Positions 9,312-16,939 of a stretch of DNA of 64,000 bases are shown piece after piece. Origin of the DNA: Rebecca billardiae RCC1528 (lineage: Eukaryota; Haptophyta); assembly GCA_965240325.2 (NCBI GenBank), contig OZ251242.1, forward strand, positions 806,001-870,000. Reading direction: 5' to 3'. Every line of letters begins with the position of its first letter. The first letter of the stretch is position 1. The position numbers and the translations under genes are program-made. The notes under the pieces are model-generated. The model had not been told where the DNA came from and made no database searches. It saw only the letters and a program-made list of their open reading frames with translations.

Positions 9312-9577
9312 CTGACTCGGTGCGCGGTGCCGGTGGCGCGGGGCCAAGTCGCAACCGTGAACCGGCTGGCGCGTGCTCGTGGCAGCCGCCGATGGAGACG
9401 CAGGCGCGGCGCGTGACGGCACGTGAGCCGTGTATCATAGTGACGTCAGTGCTCAAGCAAACGCGGGTGCTCTGGCTGCCCGAGTAGGCAACAGCACACT
9501 GGACGATGATGAACGCCTTACCCCCATAGGCATACGGTTTATAATGCTTATGCTGTACCCGCCTATCAAAGAGTAGT
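9312..9577. repeat. Type-B spacer after copy 4 (5' part)
   Basis: It matches the spacer after copy 2, including tagtgacgtcagtgctcaag and gcatacggtttataatgctt, with a small local duplication (gcaaccgtgaaccgg). It is interrupted at the sequence gagtagt by the insertion that follows. Confidence 0.8.
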
Positions 9578-10371
9578 TTTAAATTCCCCTTTATTATAAC
9601 GGGCTCCGGGTGATCAGGCTGGCGGCCGAAGCCTCCAGCCCTACCCTGGCCAGCCCCCAACCAACCACCACCCTCACCCAACCTCAAACCACTGACCGAG
9701 ACACCTAGTGTCTTGACACCACTCCACTGTGGACAGCCCGCCTCCAGAGGGGGCGGGGGTATGCCATTGCCAACAGCATACGAGCCCAACACTGTGGGGT
9801 GGTCCCAGGTACAAGCAGTGTACGGCCTTGCAATTCAAGATCATCGAGTTTGAGCCGAGTCGGCAGCAGGGGCACCCCCTAGGGTGCCCCAGTGTGGGCA
9901 GAGGGCCAGCCACTAGCCGATCCCTGCGCGGGGAAGGGAACTGAGGGGACTGTCATCGAGCCCAGTAGCTGGGCAGGGGTCTGGGCCACTGGCCCTGGCA
10001 GCGAGGCGCCTGTATTTCACTCGTGCAGCTATGGAGGCAGAGGGGGTCATGTCAGACATGTGTGCTACATCGGGCATCAAGTCCGGGCGCGGGCCGCTGT
10101 AGGAAGCAAGCAAAGTGGTGGCGATGGCTAATACGCCTGGGGAGGTGTCGTTCGCTCGCCTCCGTTCCTGCTGCGCTGTGCAGGGGGTAGCGTGCTCCGC
10201 TGCGGCACATTTGCCTGGCGGGGTGGGCAGTGTCGTTTGGGCGGAGGGCTGTCCTGCTGCGCTTGACTAGGAGGAGGCAGCCCGCGCCTGGGGGCTGCCG
10301 GTGGCCTGGCAGAGCCAGCAGGCGGCTGTGCGGCCTGCTGTCCCGTGTCTGACTGTGTAAGGTCGCTATGA
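9578..10371. mobile_element. About 794-bp insertion with TAGT target duplication
   Basis: Comparison with the uninterrupted type-B spacer before copy 3 places this segment exactly between gagTAGT and TAGTacaatcgacg, so TAGT is duplicated on both sides. It begins tttaaattcccctttatta and ends ggtcgctatga. No terminal inverted repeat and no convincing coding region was seen. The precise ends and target duplication mark it as an insertion of unknown class. Confidence 0.6.
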
Positions 10372-10451
10372 TAGTACAATCGACGAAATCCGCCGCCCAA
10401 GCCGAAGGGGATCGTGATCACAACGACCGCGCGCGAGCTCGGGACGACAGC
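10372..10451 (+). promoter_or_regulatory. Type-B proximal upstream region of copy 5
   Basis: This 80-bp segment (tagtacaatcgacgaaatcc onward) repeats the last part of the region before copy 3. It is all that separates the insertion from the start codon, so the insertion sits close to the presumed promoter. Confidence 0.45.
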
Positions 10452-12287
10452 ATGAAGGAGCCCTCGCGCAAGCGCTCAGCGCTCGCGGACGACGGCGCCG
10501 CCGCCGCGTCCCCGGTCTTCGATGAGCCGTGCGCGCTGTGCGGCGATCGTATTGGCAGCCAGCCATGGGCGCAGCTCGCGTGCGGCGACGAGCACGTCGC
10601 GCACAACGTGTGCCTCTTCCAGCGCGCGCTCGCGTCCGAGCGCTGCGTCGTGCGGTGCGGCCGGCCGGGGTGCAAGCGCGCGACGAAAGCGGCGTCGGCG
10701 AGGACGCAGTTCGACGGCATTCACGAGCTCGGCTCTTGGCGGCATGTCGATGTGGCGACGTGCACGGGCTGCTCTGCGCCCAACGGGGCGACAGGCGTGC
10801 AGCGCGAGCCGCCGCCCAGCCACACGGCGGCAGCACCAACAGAGACGGCAGGCCTCACGCTGTGCGACCTGCCGACGGACGCGATCTCGCGTATCCTCGG
10901 CTGGCTCGAGTGCGCGCATGATCTGGCGCGTGCCAACGCCACGTCGCGCCTCTTCCGCGGCGCGCCCGGCGAACGCTCGCCGGTGGAGCACGCGCTGCGC
11001 GAGCGCGCGCGGCGGCGCGGGCACGAGGGCGCGCTGCCGGCGGCTCTCCCCACGGGCGCGTGCTCGTGGCGTGCGGAGCTGTTCGCGCGCGAGCGTGTGC
11101 TGGAGCACGTGGATGCGCATGCGTGCGTGGCAGTATGCGGCAGCCAAGCCGATGTGCAAAGTGCGATCAGCGCGTTCGTGGATGCATCGGGCGGGCTGCA
11201 CACCTGCGGTGAGGAGTCTGGTGAGACCGGGCTGTGCGCGCCCGCTGCGCTGGGCCATCCGGAGCTGCGCAACTCAGCCGTCCTCGTGCCGACGCGCGTG
11301 GCATCGCTCTCGGCGGTGCGCATGCGTGCGGTGGCTGCTGGCTATGGTCACCTGCTCGCGCTGAGCGACGGTGGTGCCGTGTACGCGTGCGGTGAGAATT
11401 TTTACGGCCAGCTGGGCCTGGGCGACAAGGAGACGCGCAGTGTCTTTACCGCGCTGGGCATGAGCAGCATGGGGCTCGTCGTGGGCATCGCCGCTGGTGG
11501 GTCCCACAGCCTCGCGCTCACTGCAGCGGGCGGTGTGTACAGCTGGGGATGGAACCAGGACAGCCAGCTCGGCCATGGCGACAGTGAGAACCGGCTGGAG
11601 CCTGTGCGCATCGAGGCGCTGGACGGCGTGCGCGTGGGCGGCATGTGCGCTGGCTGGAAGCACACGCTGCTGCTGTCGATGGGCGGTGCCGTGTACTCGT
11701 GCGGTGTCGGCGAAGCAGGCCGCCTCGGGCATGGCGACGAGCGCACTCTGCGCATGCCGCAGCGCATCGAGGCGCTAGAGGGCGTGCGCGCCGTGCACGT
11801 GAGCGCGGGCGAGAATCACAGCCTGGTGGTCGATGCCACGGGCGGTGTGCACTCGTTTGGGTCTCACTCGTTTGGTTGCCTTGGCCATGGTGACACCTCC
11901 GACGCACTCGTGCCCAGGCGCATCGAGGCGCTGCAGGGCGTGCGCATCGTGCGCGCCAGCGCGGGCAGCCAGTGCAGCGCGGTGATGGGCGTGGACGGCA
12001 GCGTGTACACCTTTGGCGACAACACAAGCGGCGAGCTCGGCATCGGCTCAGCTGGTGCAGATCAGCTGCTTCCGGTGCGCGTGCACGCCCCAGCGCATGG
12101 CCAGCTGGTGGAGTGCTTTCTCGACTGGCGCCAGGCGCTTTGGGTCGCGTCAGACGGCAGCGCGTACTCGTGTGGCAGGCAGTCTGCAGCGCTCGGCCGC
12201 GGTGTGATCTCTGACGACGGGATGGACGACCTCATCTCACCTGCGCGGATTGCGCAGCTGCCACCCTTGCGGCGCCGGGGTGCGTAG
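10452..12287 (+). CDS. RING-like / F-box / RCC1-propeller protein, array copy 5
   Basis: The start is placed at MKEPSRKRSALADD, aligned with MMEPSRKRSALAG of copy 3, giving 611 aa. The frame is open 28 codons further upstream, but that is promoter-like spacer. The N-terminal two thirds are nearly identical to copy 3, including the SQADVQSAISAF segment. The last third instead matches copy 2 (FGDNTSGELG, VASDGSAYSCG), so the gene is a clear chimera. Loop residues unique to it are FY before GQLG and SHSF in the sixth blade. RING-like ligands and F-box are conserved. Confidence 0.9.
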   Translation: MKEPSRKRSALADDGAAAASPVFDEPCALCGDRIGSQPWAQLACGDEHVAHNVCLFQRALASERCVVRCGRPGCKRATKAASARTQFDGIHELGSWRHVDVATCTGCSAPNGATGVQREPPPSHTAAAPTETAGLTLCDLPTDAISRILGWLECAHDLARANATSRLFRGAPGERSPVEHALRERARRRGHEGALPAALPTGACSWRAELFARERVLEHVDAHACVAVCGSQADVQSAISAFVDASGGLHTCGEESGETGLCAPAALGHPELRNSAVLVPTRVASLSAVRMRAVAAGYGHLLALSDGGAVYACGENFYGQLGLGDKETRSVFTALGMSSMGLVVGIAAGGSHSLALTAAGGVYSWGWNQDSQLGHGDSENRLEPVRIEALDGVRVGGMCAGWKHTLLLSMGGAVYSCGVGEAGRLGHGDERTLRMPQRIEALEGVRAVHVSAGENHSLVVDATGGVHSFGSHSFGCLGHGDTSDALVPRRIEALQGVRIVRASAGSQCSAVMGVDGSVYTFGDNTSGELGIGSAGADQLLPVRVHAPAHGQLVECFLDWRQALWVASDGSAYSCGRQSAALGRGVISDDGMDDLISPARIAQLPPLRRRGA

Positions 12288-12509
12288 CTGACTCGGTGCG
12301 CGGTGCCGGTGGCGCGGAGCCAAGTCGCAACCGGCCGGCGCGTGCTCGTGGCAGCCGCCGATGGAGACGCAGGCGGCGCGTGACGGCACGCGAGCCGTGT
12401 AGTGATGTCTGTGAGCAAACGCGGGTGCTCCGTGCTCCGGCTGCCCGAGTGTCAGGCAACAGCACATAACAATGATGCACGCCTTATCCCTATCAATACT
12501 ACTACGATA

Positions 12510-12563
12510 TAGGCTGTCCGACTCTACACCCCCGTAGCCAGCGGAGGGGGGCCGGACAGGCTA
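12510..12563. mobile_element. 54-bp miniature inverted-repeat insertion, 9-bp target duplication
   Basis: The insert begins taggctgtccg and ends cggacaggcta, imperfect terminal inverted repeats of 11 bases. It is flanked by actacgata at 12501-12509 and 12564-12572, a 9-bp duplication absent from uninterrupted spacers, where actacgata occurs once. A 9-bp target duplication is typical of Mutator-like elements, so a very short MULE-derived MITE is the best guess. Confidence 0.65.
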
Positions 12564-12564
12564 A

Positions 12565-12581
12565 CTACGATACAATCGTAG
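12565..12581 (+). promoter_or_regulatory. Conserved palindrome upstream of array copy 6
   Basis: Same 17-bp inverted repeat, 69 bp before the ATG. The left arm here was regenerated by the target duplication of the adjacent 54-bp insertion, so the palindrome survived the insertion intact. Confidence 0.5.
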
Positions 12582-12650
12582 TCGACGAAATCCGCCGCCC
12601 AACGGTCATCGTGAGCACACGACCGCGCGCGCAGGCGAGCTCCGGACGAC

Positions 12651-14480
12651 ATGGAGCCCTCGCGGAAGCGCCCAGCGCTCGCGGACGACGGCGCCGCCGC
12701 CGCGTCCCCGGTCTTCGAGGAGCCGTGCGCGCTGTGCGGCGATCGTATTGGTAGCCAGCCGTGGGCGCAGCTCGCGTGCGGCGACGGGCACGTCGCGCAC
12801 AACGTGTGCCTCTTCCAGCGCGCGCTCGCGTCCGAGCGCTGCGTCGTGCGGTGCGGCCGGCCGGGGTGCAAGCGCGTGACGAAGGCGGCGTCGGCGAGGA
12901 CGCAGTACGACGGCATTCACGAGCTCGGCTCTTGGCGGCATGTCGATGTGGCGACGTGCACCGGCTGCGCCGCGCTGGATGGGTCGACCGCCATGCAGCG
13001 CGAGCCGCCTCCCAGCGACACTGCGGCAACGCCGACGATGACAGCTGGACTCACGCTGTGCGACCTGCCGACGGACGTGGTCTCGCGCATCCTCGGCTGG
13101 CTCGAGTGCGCGCATGATCTGGCGCGTGCTAACGCCACGTCGCGCCTCTTCCGCGGCGCGCCCGGCGAACGCTCGCCGGTGGAGCACGCGCTGCGCGAGC
13201 GCGCGCGGCGGCGCGGGCACGAGGGCGCGCTGCCGGCGGCTCTCCCTGCGGGCGCGTGCTCGTGGCGGGCGGAGCTGTTCGCGCGCGAGCGTGTGCTGGA
13301 GCATGCAGATGAGCACGTGTGCGTGGCCGTATGCGGCAGCTACAATGAGGGTCGGGCGTTTAGCGCGTTTGTGGACGCATCGGGCGGGCTGCACACGTGC
13401 GGTGAGGAGCCGGGCGAGGATGAGCCAAACGCGCCCGCTGCGCTGGGCCATCCGGAGCTGCGCGGCTCGGCGGTCCTCGTGCCGACGCGCGTGGCATCGC
13501 TCTCGGCGGTGTGCATGCGTGCGGTGGCTGCTGGCTATCGACACCTGCTCGCGCTGAGCGACGGTGGTGCCGTGTACGCGTGCGGTGAGAATTCTTACGG
13601 CCAGCTGGGCCTGGGCGACAAGCAGGCGCGCCGTGTCTTCACCGCGCTGGGCATGAGCAGCATGGGGCTCGTCGTGGGCATCGCCGCTGGTGGAGACCAC
13701 AGCCTCGCGCTCACCGCAGCGGGCGGAGTGTACAGCTGGGGATGGAACCATTACGGCCAGCTCGGCCACGGCGACACTGCGAATCGGCTGGAGCCTGTGC
13801 GCATCGAGGCGCTGGAGGGTGTGCACGTGGGCGGCATGTCCGCGGGTGGCGGGCACACGCTGCTGCTGTCGACGAGCGGCGCCGTGTACTCATGCGGTGA
13901 CGGCGAAGCAGGCCGCCTCGGGCATGGCGACGAGCGCACTCTGCGCATGCCGCAGCGCATCGAGGCGCTGGAGGGCGTGCGCGCCGTGCACGTGAGCGCG
14001 GGCGAGGATCACAGCCTGGTGGTCGATGCCACGTGCGGTGTGCACTGGTTCGGGTGGGGGGATTGCGGTTGCCTTGGCCATGGTGACACCTCCGCCACAC
14101 TCGTGCCCAGGCGCATCGAGGCGCTGCAGGGCGTGCGTATCGTGCGCGCCAGCGCGGGCTGGATCAGCAGCGCGGTGATGGGCACGGACGGCAGCGTGTA
14201 CACCTTTGGCTACAACGAGCACGGCCAGCTCGGCATCGGCCCAGCTGGTGCAGATCAGCTGCTTCCGGTGCGCGTGCACGACCCAGCGCACGGCCAGCTG
14301 GTGGACTGCTTTCTCGAGTACCGCCAGGCGCTTTGGATCACGTCGGATTGCGTTGCGCTCTCGTGTGGCAGGCAGTCTGCAGCGCTCGGCCACGGTGTGA
14401 GCTTTGACGACGGGATGGACGACCTCGTCTCTCCTGCGCAGATTGCGCAGCTGCCGCCCCTGCGGCGCCGGGGTGCGTAG
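12651..14480 (+). CDS. RING-like / F-box / RCC1-propeller protein, array copy 6
   Basis: A protein of 609 aa starting MEPSRKRPALADD as in copy 2. It has the most distinctive first variable segment (SYNEGRAFSAF) and EPGEDEPNAPAA in place of ESGEAGLCAPAA. Other private loops are SY before GQLG, GD before HSLAL, HYG in the third blade, GG before HTLLL with STSGAVYS, DGEA, ED before HSLVV, WGDC and WI before SSAVMG. The latter replaces a Cys that all other copies keep at that position. Glycine replaces glutamate in CGDGHVAH of the RING-like cluster, leaving the metal ligands untouched. The C-terminal AQIAQ differs from ARIAQ elsewhere. Confidence 0.9.
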   Translation: MEPSRKRPALADDGAAAASPVFEEPCALCGDRIGSQPWAQLACGDGHVAHNVCLFQRALASERCVVRCGRPGCKRVTKAASARTQYDGIHELGSWRHVDVATCTGCAALDGSTAMQREPPPSDTAATPTMTAGLTLCDLPTDVVSRILGWLECAHDLARANATSRLFRGAPGERSPVEHALRERARRRGHEGALPAALPAGACSWRAELFARERVLEHADEHVCVAVCGSYNEGRAFSAFVDASGGLHTCGEEPGEDEPNAPAALGHPELRGSAVLVPTRVASLSAVCMRAVAAGYRHLLALSDGGAVYACGENSYGQLGLGDKQARRVFTALGMSSMGLVVGIAAGGDHSLALTAAGGVYSWGWNHYGQLGHGDTANRLEPVRIEALEGVHVGGMSAGGGHTLLLSTSGAVYSCGDGEAGRLGHGDERTLRMPQRIEALEGVRAVHVSAGEDHSLVVDATCGVHWFGWGDCGCLGHGDTSATLVPRRIEALQGVRIVRASAGWISSAVMGTDGSVYTFGYNEHGQLGIGPAGADQLLPVRVHDPAHGQLVDCFLEYRQALWITSDCVALSCGRQSAALGHGVSFDDGMDDLVSPAQIAQLPPLRRRGA

Positions 14481-14777
14481 CACTCGGTGCGCGGTGGCGT
14501 GGAGCCAAGTCGCAACCAGCCGGCGCGTGCTCGCGGCAGCCGCCGATGGAGATGCAGGCGGCGCGTGACGGCACGCGAGCCGTGTAGTGATGTCTCTGAG
14601 CAAACGCGGGTGCTCCGTGCTCCGGCTGCCCGAGTGTCAGGCAACAGCACATAACAATGATGCACGCCTTACTACCCTATCAATACTACTACGATACGAC
14701 AATCGTAGTCGACGAAATCCGCCGCCCAACGGTCATCGTGAGCACACGACCGCGCGCGCAGGCGAGCTCCGGACGAC
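14481..14777. repeat. Type-A spacer after copy 6
   Basis: An uninterrupted type-A spacer, nearly identical to that after copy 1. Together they serve as the reference for the empty insertion sites seen in the other spacers. Confidence 0.8.
14689..14708 (+). promoter_or_regulatory. Conserved palindrome upstream of array copy 7
   Basis: The 7-bp arms CTACGAT and ATCGTAG are intact, but the centre is six bases (ACGACA) rather than three. The end lies 69 bp before the ATG. Confidence 0.5.
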
Positions 14778-16601
14778 ATGGAGCCCTCGCGCAAGCGCTC
14801 GCTCGCGGACGACGGCGCCGCCGCCGCGTCCCCGGTCTTCGAGGTGCCGTGCGCGCTTTGCGGCGATCGTATTGGCAGCCAGCCGTGGGCGCAGCTTGCG
14901 TGCGGCGACGAGCACGTCGCGCACAACGTGTGCCTCTTCCAGCGCGCGCTTGCGTCCGAGCGCTGCGTCGTGCGGTGCGGCCGTCCGGGGTGCAAGCGCG
15001 TGACGAAGGCGGCGTCGGCGATGACGCAATACGACGGCATTCACGAGCTCGGCCCTTGGCGGCATGTCGATGTGGCGACGTGCACCGGCTGCGCCGCGCT
15101 GGATGGGTCGACCGCCATGCAGCGCGAGCCGCCTCCCAGCGACACTGCGGCAACGCCGACGATGACAGCTGGACTCACGCTGTGCGACCTGCCGACGGAC
15201 GTGGTCTCGCGCATCCTCGGCTGGCTCGAGTGCGTGCATGATCTGGCGCGTGCTAACGCCACGTCGCGCCTCTTCCGCGGCGCGCCCGGCGAACGCTCGC
15301 CGGTGGAGCACGCGCTGCGCGAGCGCGCGCGGCGGCGCGGGCACGAGGGCGCGCTGCCAGCGGTTCTCTCCGCGGGCGCGTGCTCGTGGCGGGCGGAGCT
15401 GTTCGCGCGCGAGCGTGTGCTGGAGCACGCGTATGCGCATGCGTGCGTGGCCGTATGCGGCATCGATGAGCAGTGTGCGTTCAGCGCGTTCGTGGATGCA
15501 TCGGGCGGGCTGCACACGTGCGGTGAGGAGTCTGGTGACACGGGGCTGCGCGCGCCCGCTGCATTGGGCCATCCGGAGCTGCGCGACTCGGCCGTCCTCG
15601 TGCCGACGCGCGTGGCATCGCTCTCGGCGGTGTGCATGCGTGCGGTGGCTGCTGGCTATCGACACCTGCTCGCGCTGAGCGACGGTGGTGCCGTGTACGC
15701 GTGCGGTGAGAATTCTTACGGCCAGCTGGGCCTGGGCGACAAGGAGACACGCAGTGTCTTCACCGCGCTGGGCATGAGCAGCATGGGGCTCGTCGTGGGC
15801 ATCGCCGCTGGTGGGTCCCACAGCCTCGCGCTCACTGCAGCGGGCGGTGTGTATAGCTGGGGATGGAACCAGGACAGCCAGCTCGGCCACGGCGACAGTG
15901 AGAACCGGCTGGAGCCTGTGCGCATCGAGGCGCTGGACGGCGTGCGCGTGGGCGGCATGTGCGCTGGCTGGAAGCACACGCTGCTGCTGTCGATGGGCGG
16001 TGCCGTGTACTCGTGCGGTGTCGGCGAAGCAGGCCGCCTCGGGCATGGCGACGAGCGCACTCTGCGCATGCCGCAGCGCATCGAGGCGCTGGAGGGCGTG
16101 CGCGCCGTGCACGTGAGCGCTGGTGATGATCATAGTTTGGTGGTGGACGTCACGGGCGGTGTGCACTCGTTTGGGGGGGGCTCGTGTGGTTGCCTTGGTC
16201 ATGGTGACGACTCCGACGCACTCGTGCCTAGGCGCATCGAGGCGCTGCAGGGCGTGCGCATCGTGCGCGCCAGCGCGGGCAGCCAGTGCAGCGCGGTGAC
16301 GGGCGTGGACGGCAGCGTGTACATCTTTGGCGACAACACAAGCGGCGTGCTCGGCATCGGCTCAGCTGGTGCAGATCAGCCGCTTCCGGTGCGCGTGCAC
16401 GCCCCAGCGCATGGCCAGCTGGTGGAGTGCTTTCTCGACTGGCGCCAGGCGCTTTGGGTCGCGTCAGACGGCAGCGCGCACTCGTGTGGCAGGCAGTCTG
16501 CAGCGCTCGGCCACGGTGTGAGCTTTGACGACGGGATGGACGACCTCGTCTCTCCTGCGCGGATTGCGCAGCTGCCACCCCTGCGGCGCCGGGGTGCGTA
16601 G
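14778..16601 (+). CDS. RING-like / F-box / RCC1-propeller protein, array copy 7
   Basis: A protein of 607 aa. The first variable segment is shortened to IDEQCAFSAF, as in copy 8, explaining the smaller size. GPWRHVD replaces GSWRHVD and AMTQYDG replaces ARTQYDG near the RING-like cluster. Private propeller loops are GGSC in the sixth blade and VLG with PLPV in the seventh. One blade has VTGVDG where the others have VMGVDG. The end VASDGSAHSCG...GVSFDDG mixes segments typical of copies 2/5 and 1/6. No introns and no frame damage. Confidence 0.9.
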   Translation: MEPSRKRSLADDGAAAASPVFEVPCALCGDRIGSQPWAQLACGDEHVAHNVCLFQRALASERCVVRCGRPGCKRVTKAASAMTQYDGIHELGPWRHVDVATCTGCAALDGSTAMQREPPPSDTAATPTMTAGLTLCDLPTDVVSRILGWLECVHDLARANATSRLFRGAPGERSPVEHALRERARRRGHEGALPAVLSAGACSWRAELFARERVLEHAYAHACVAVCGIDEQCAFSAFVDASGGLHTCGEESGDTGLRAPAALGHPELRDSAVLVPTRVASLSAVCMRAVAAGYRHLLALSDGGAVYACGENSYGQLGLGDKETRSVFTALGMSSMGLVVGIAAGGSHSLALTAAGGVYSWGWNQDSQLGHGDSENRLEPVRIEALDGVRVGGMCAGWKHTLLLSMGGAVYSCGVGEAGRLGHGDERTLRMPQRIEALEGVRAVHVSAGDDHSLVVDVTGGVHSFGGGSCGCLGHGDDSDALVPRRIEALQGVRIVRASAGSQCSAVTGVDGSVYIFGDNTSGVLGIGSAGADQPLPVRVHAPAHGQLVECFLDWRQALWVASDGSAHSCGRQSAALGHGVSFDDGMDDLVSPARIAQLPPLRRRGA

Positions 16602-16939
16602 CACTCGGTGCGCGGTGGCGCGGGGCCAAGTCGCAACCGGCCGGCGCGTGCTCGCGGCAGCCGCCGATGGAGACGCAGGCGGCGCGTGACGGCACGCGAG
16701 CCGTGTAGTGATGTCTCTGAGCAAACGCGGGTGCTCCGTGCTCCGGCTGCCCGAGTGTCAGGCAACAGCACATAACAATGATGCACGCCTTACCCCTATC
16801 AATACTACTAATCACGCCTTAACCAAGTGTGCACGTTAAAACATAGTAAACTGTACGATACACTCGTAGTCGACGAAATCCGCCGCGCAACGGTCATCGT
16901 GAGCACAACGATCGCCCGCGCAGGCGAGCTCCGGACGAC
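16602..16939. repeat. Type-A spacer after copy 7, with small insertion
   Basis: A standard type-A spacer up to tatcaatactacta. A 43-bp segment (16811-16853, beginning atcacgccttaaccaagtgt) then separates it from tacgatacactcgtag, the degenerate palindrome. The segment is absent from the other spacers. It is AT-richer than its surroundings and has no clear terminal repeat. Confidence 0.7.
16854..16869 (+). promoter_or_regulatory. Degenerate palindrome upstream of array copy 8
   Basis: tacgatacactcgtag retains most of both arms but has lost the outer C of the left arm and changed ATCGTAG to CTCGTAG. Position relative to the ATG (about 70 bp) is kept. Copy 8 may therefore be regulated differently if the element is functional. 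Confidence 0.4.

Larger units (their letters stand above)
12288..12650. repeat. Mosaic spacer after copy 5
   Basis: The first bases (gctgactcggtgcgcggtgc) are of the kind seen after copies 2, 4 and 8. From gtgatgtctgtgagcaaacg onward it is type A. A 54-bp insertion interrupts the palindrome region. The join of two spacer types is a recombination footprint. Confidence 0.75.
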
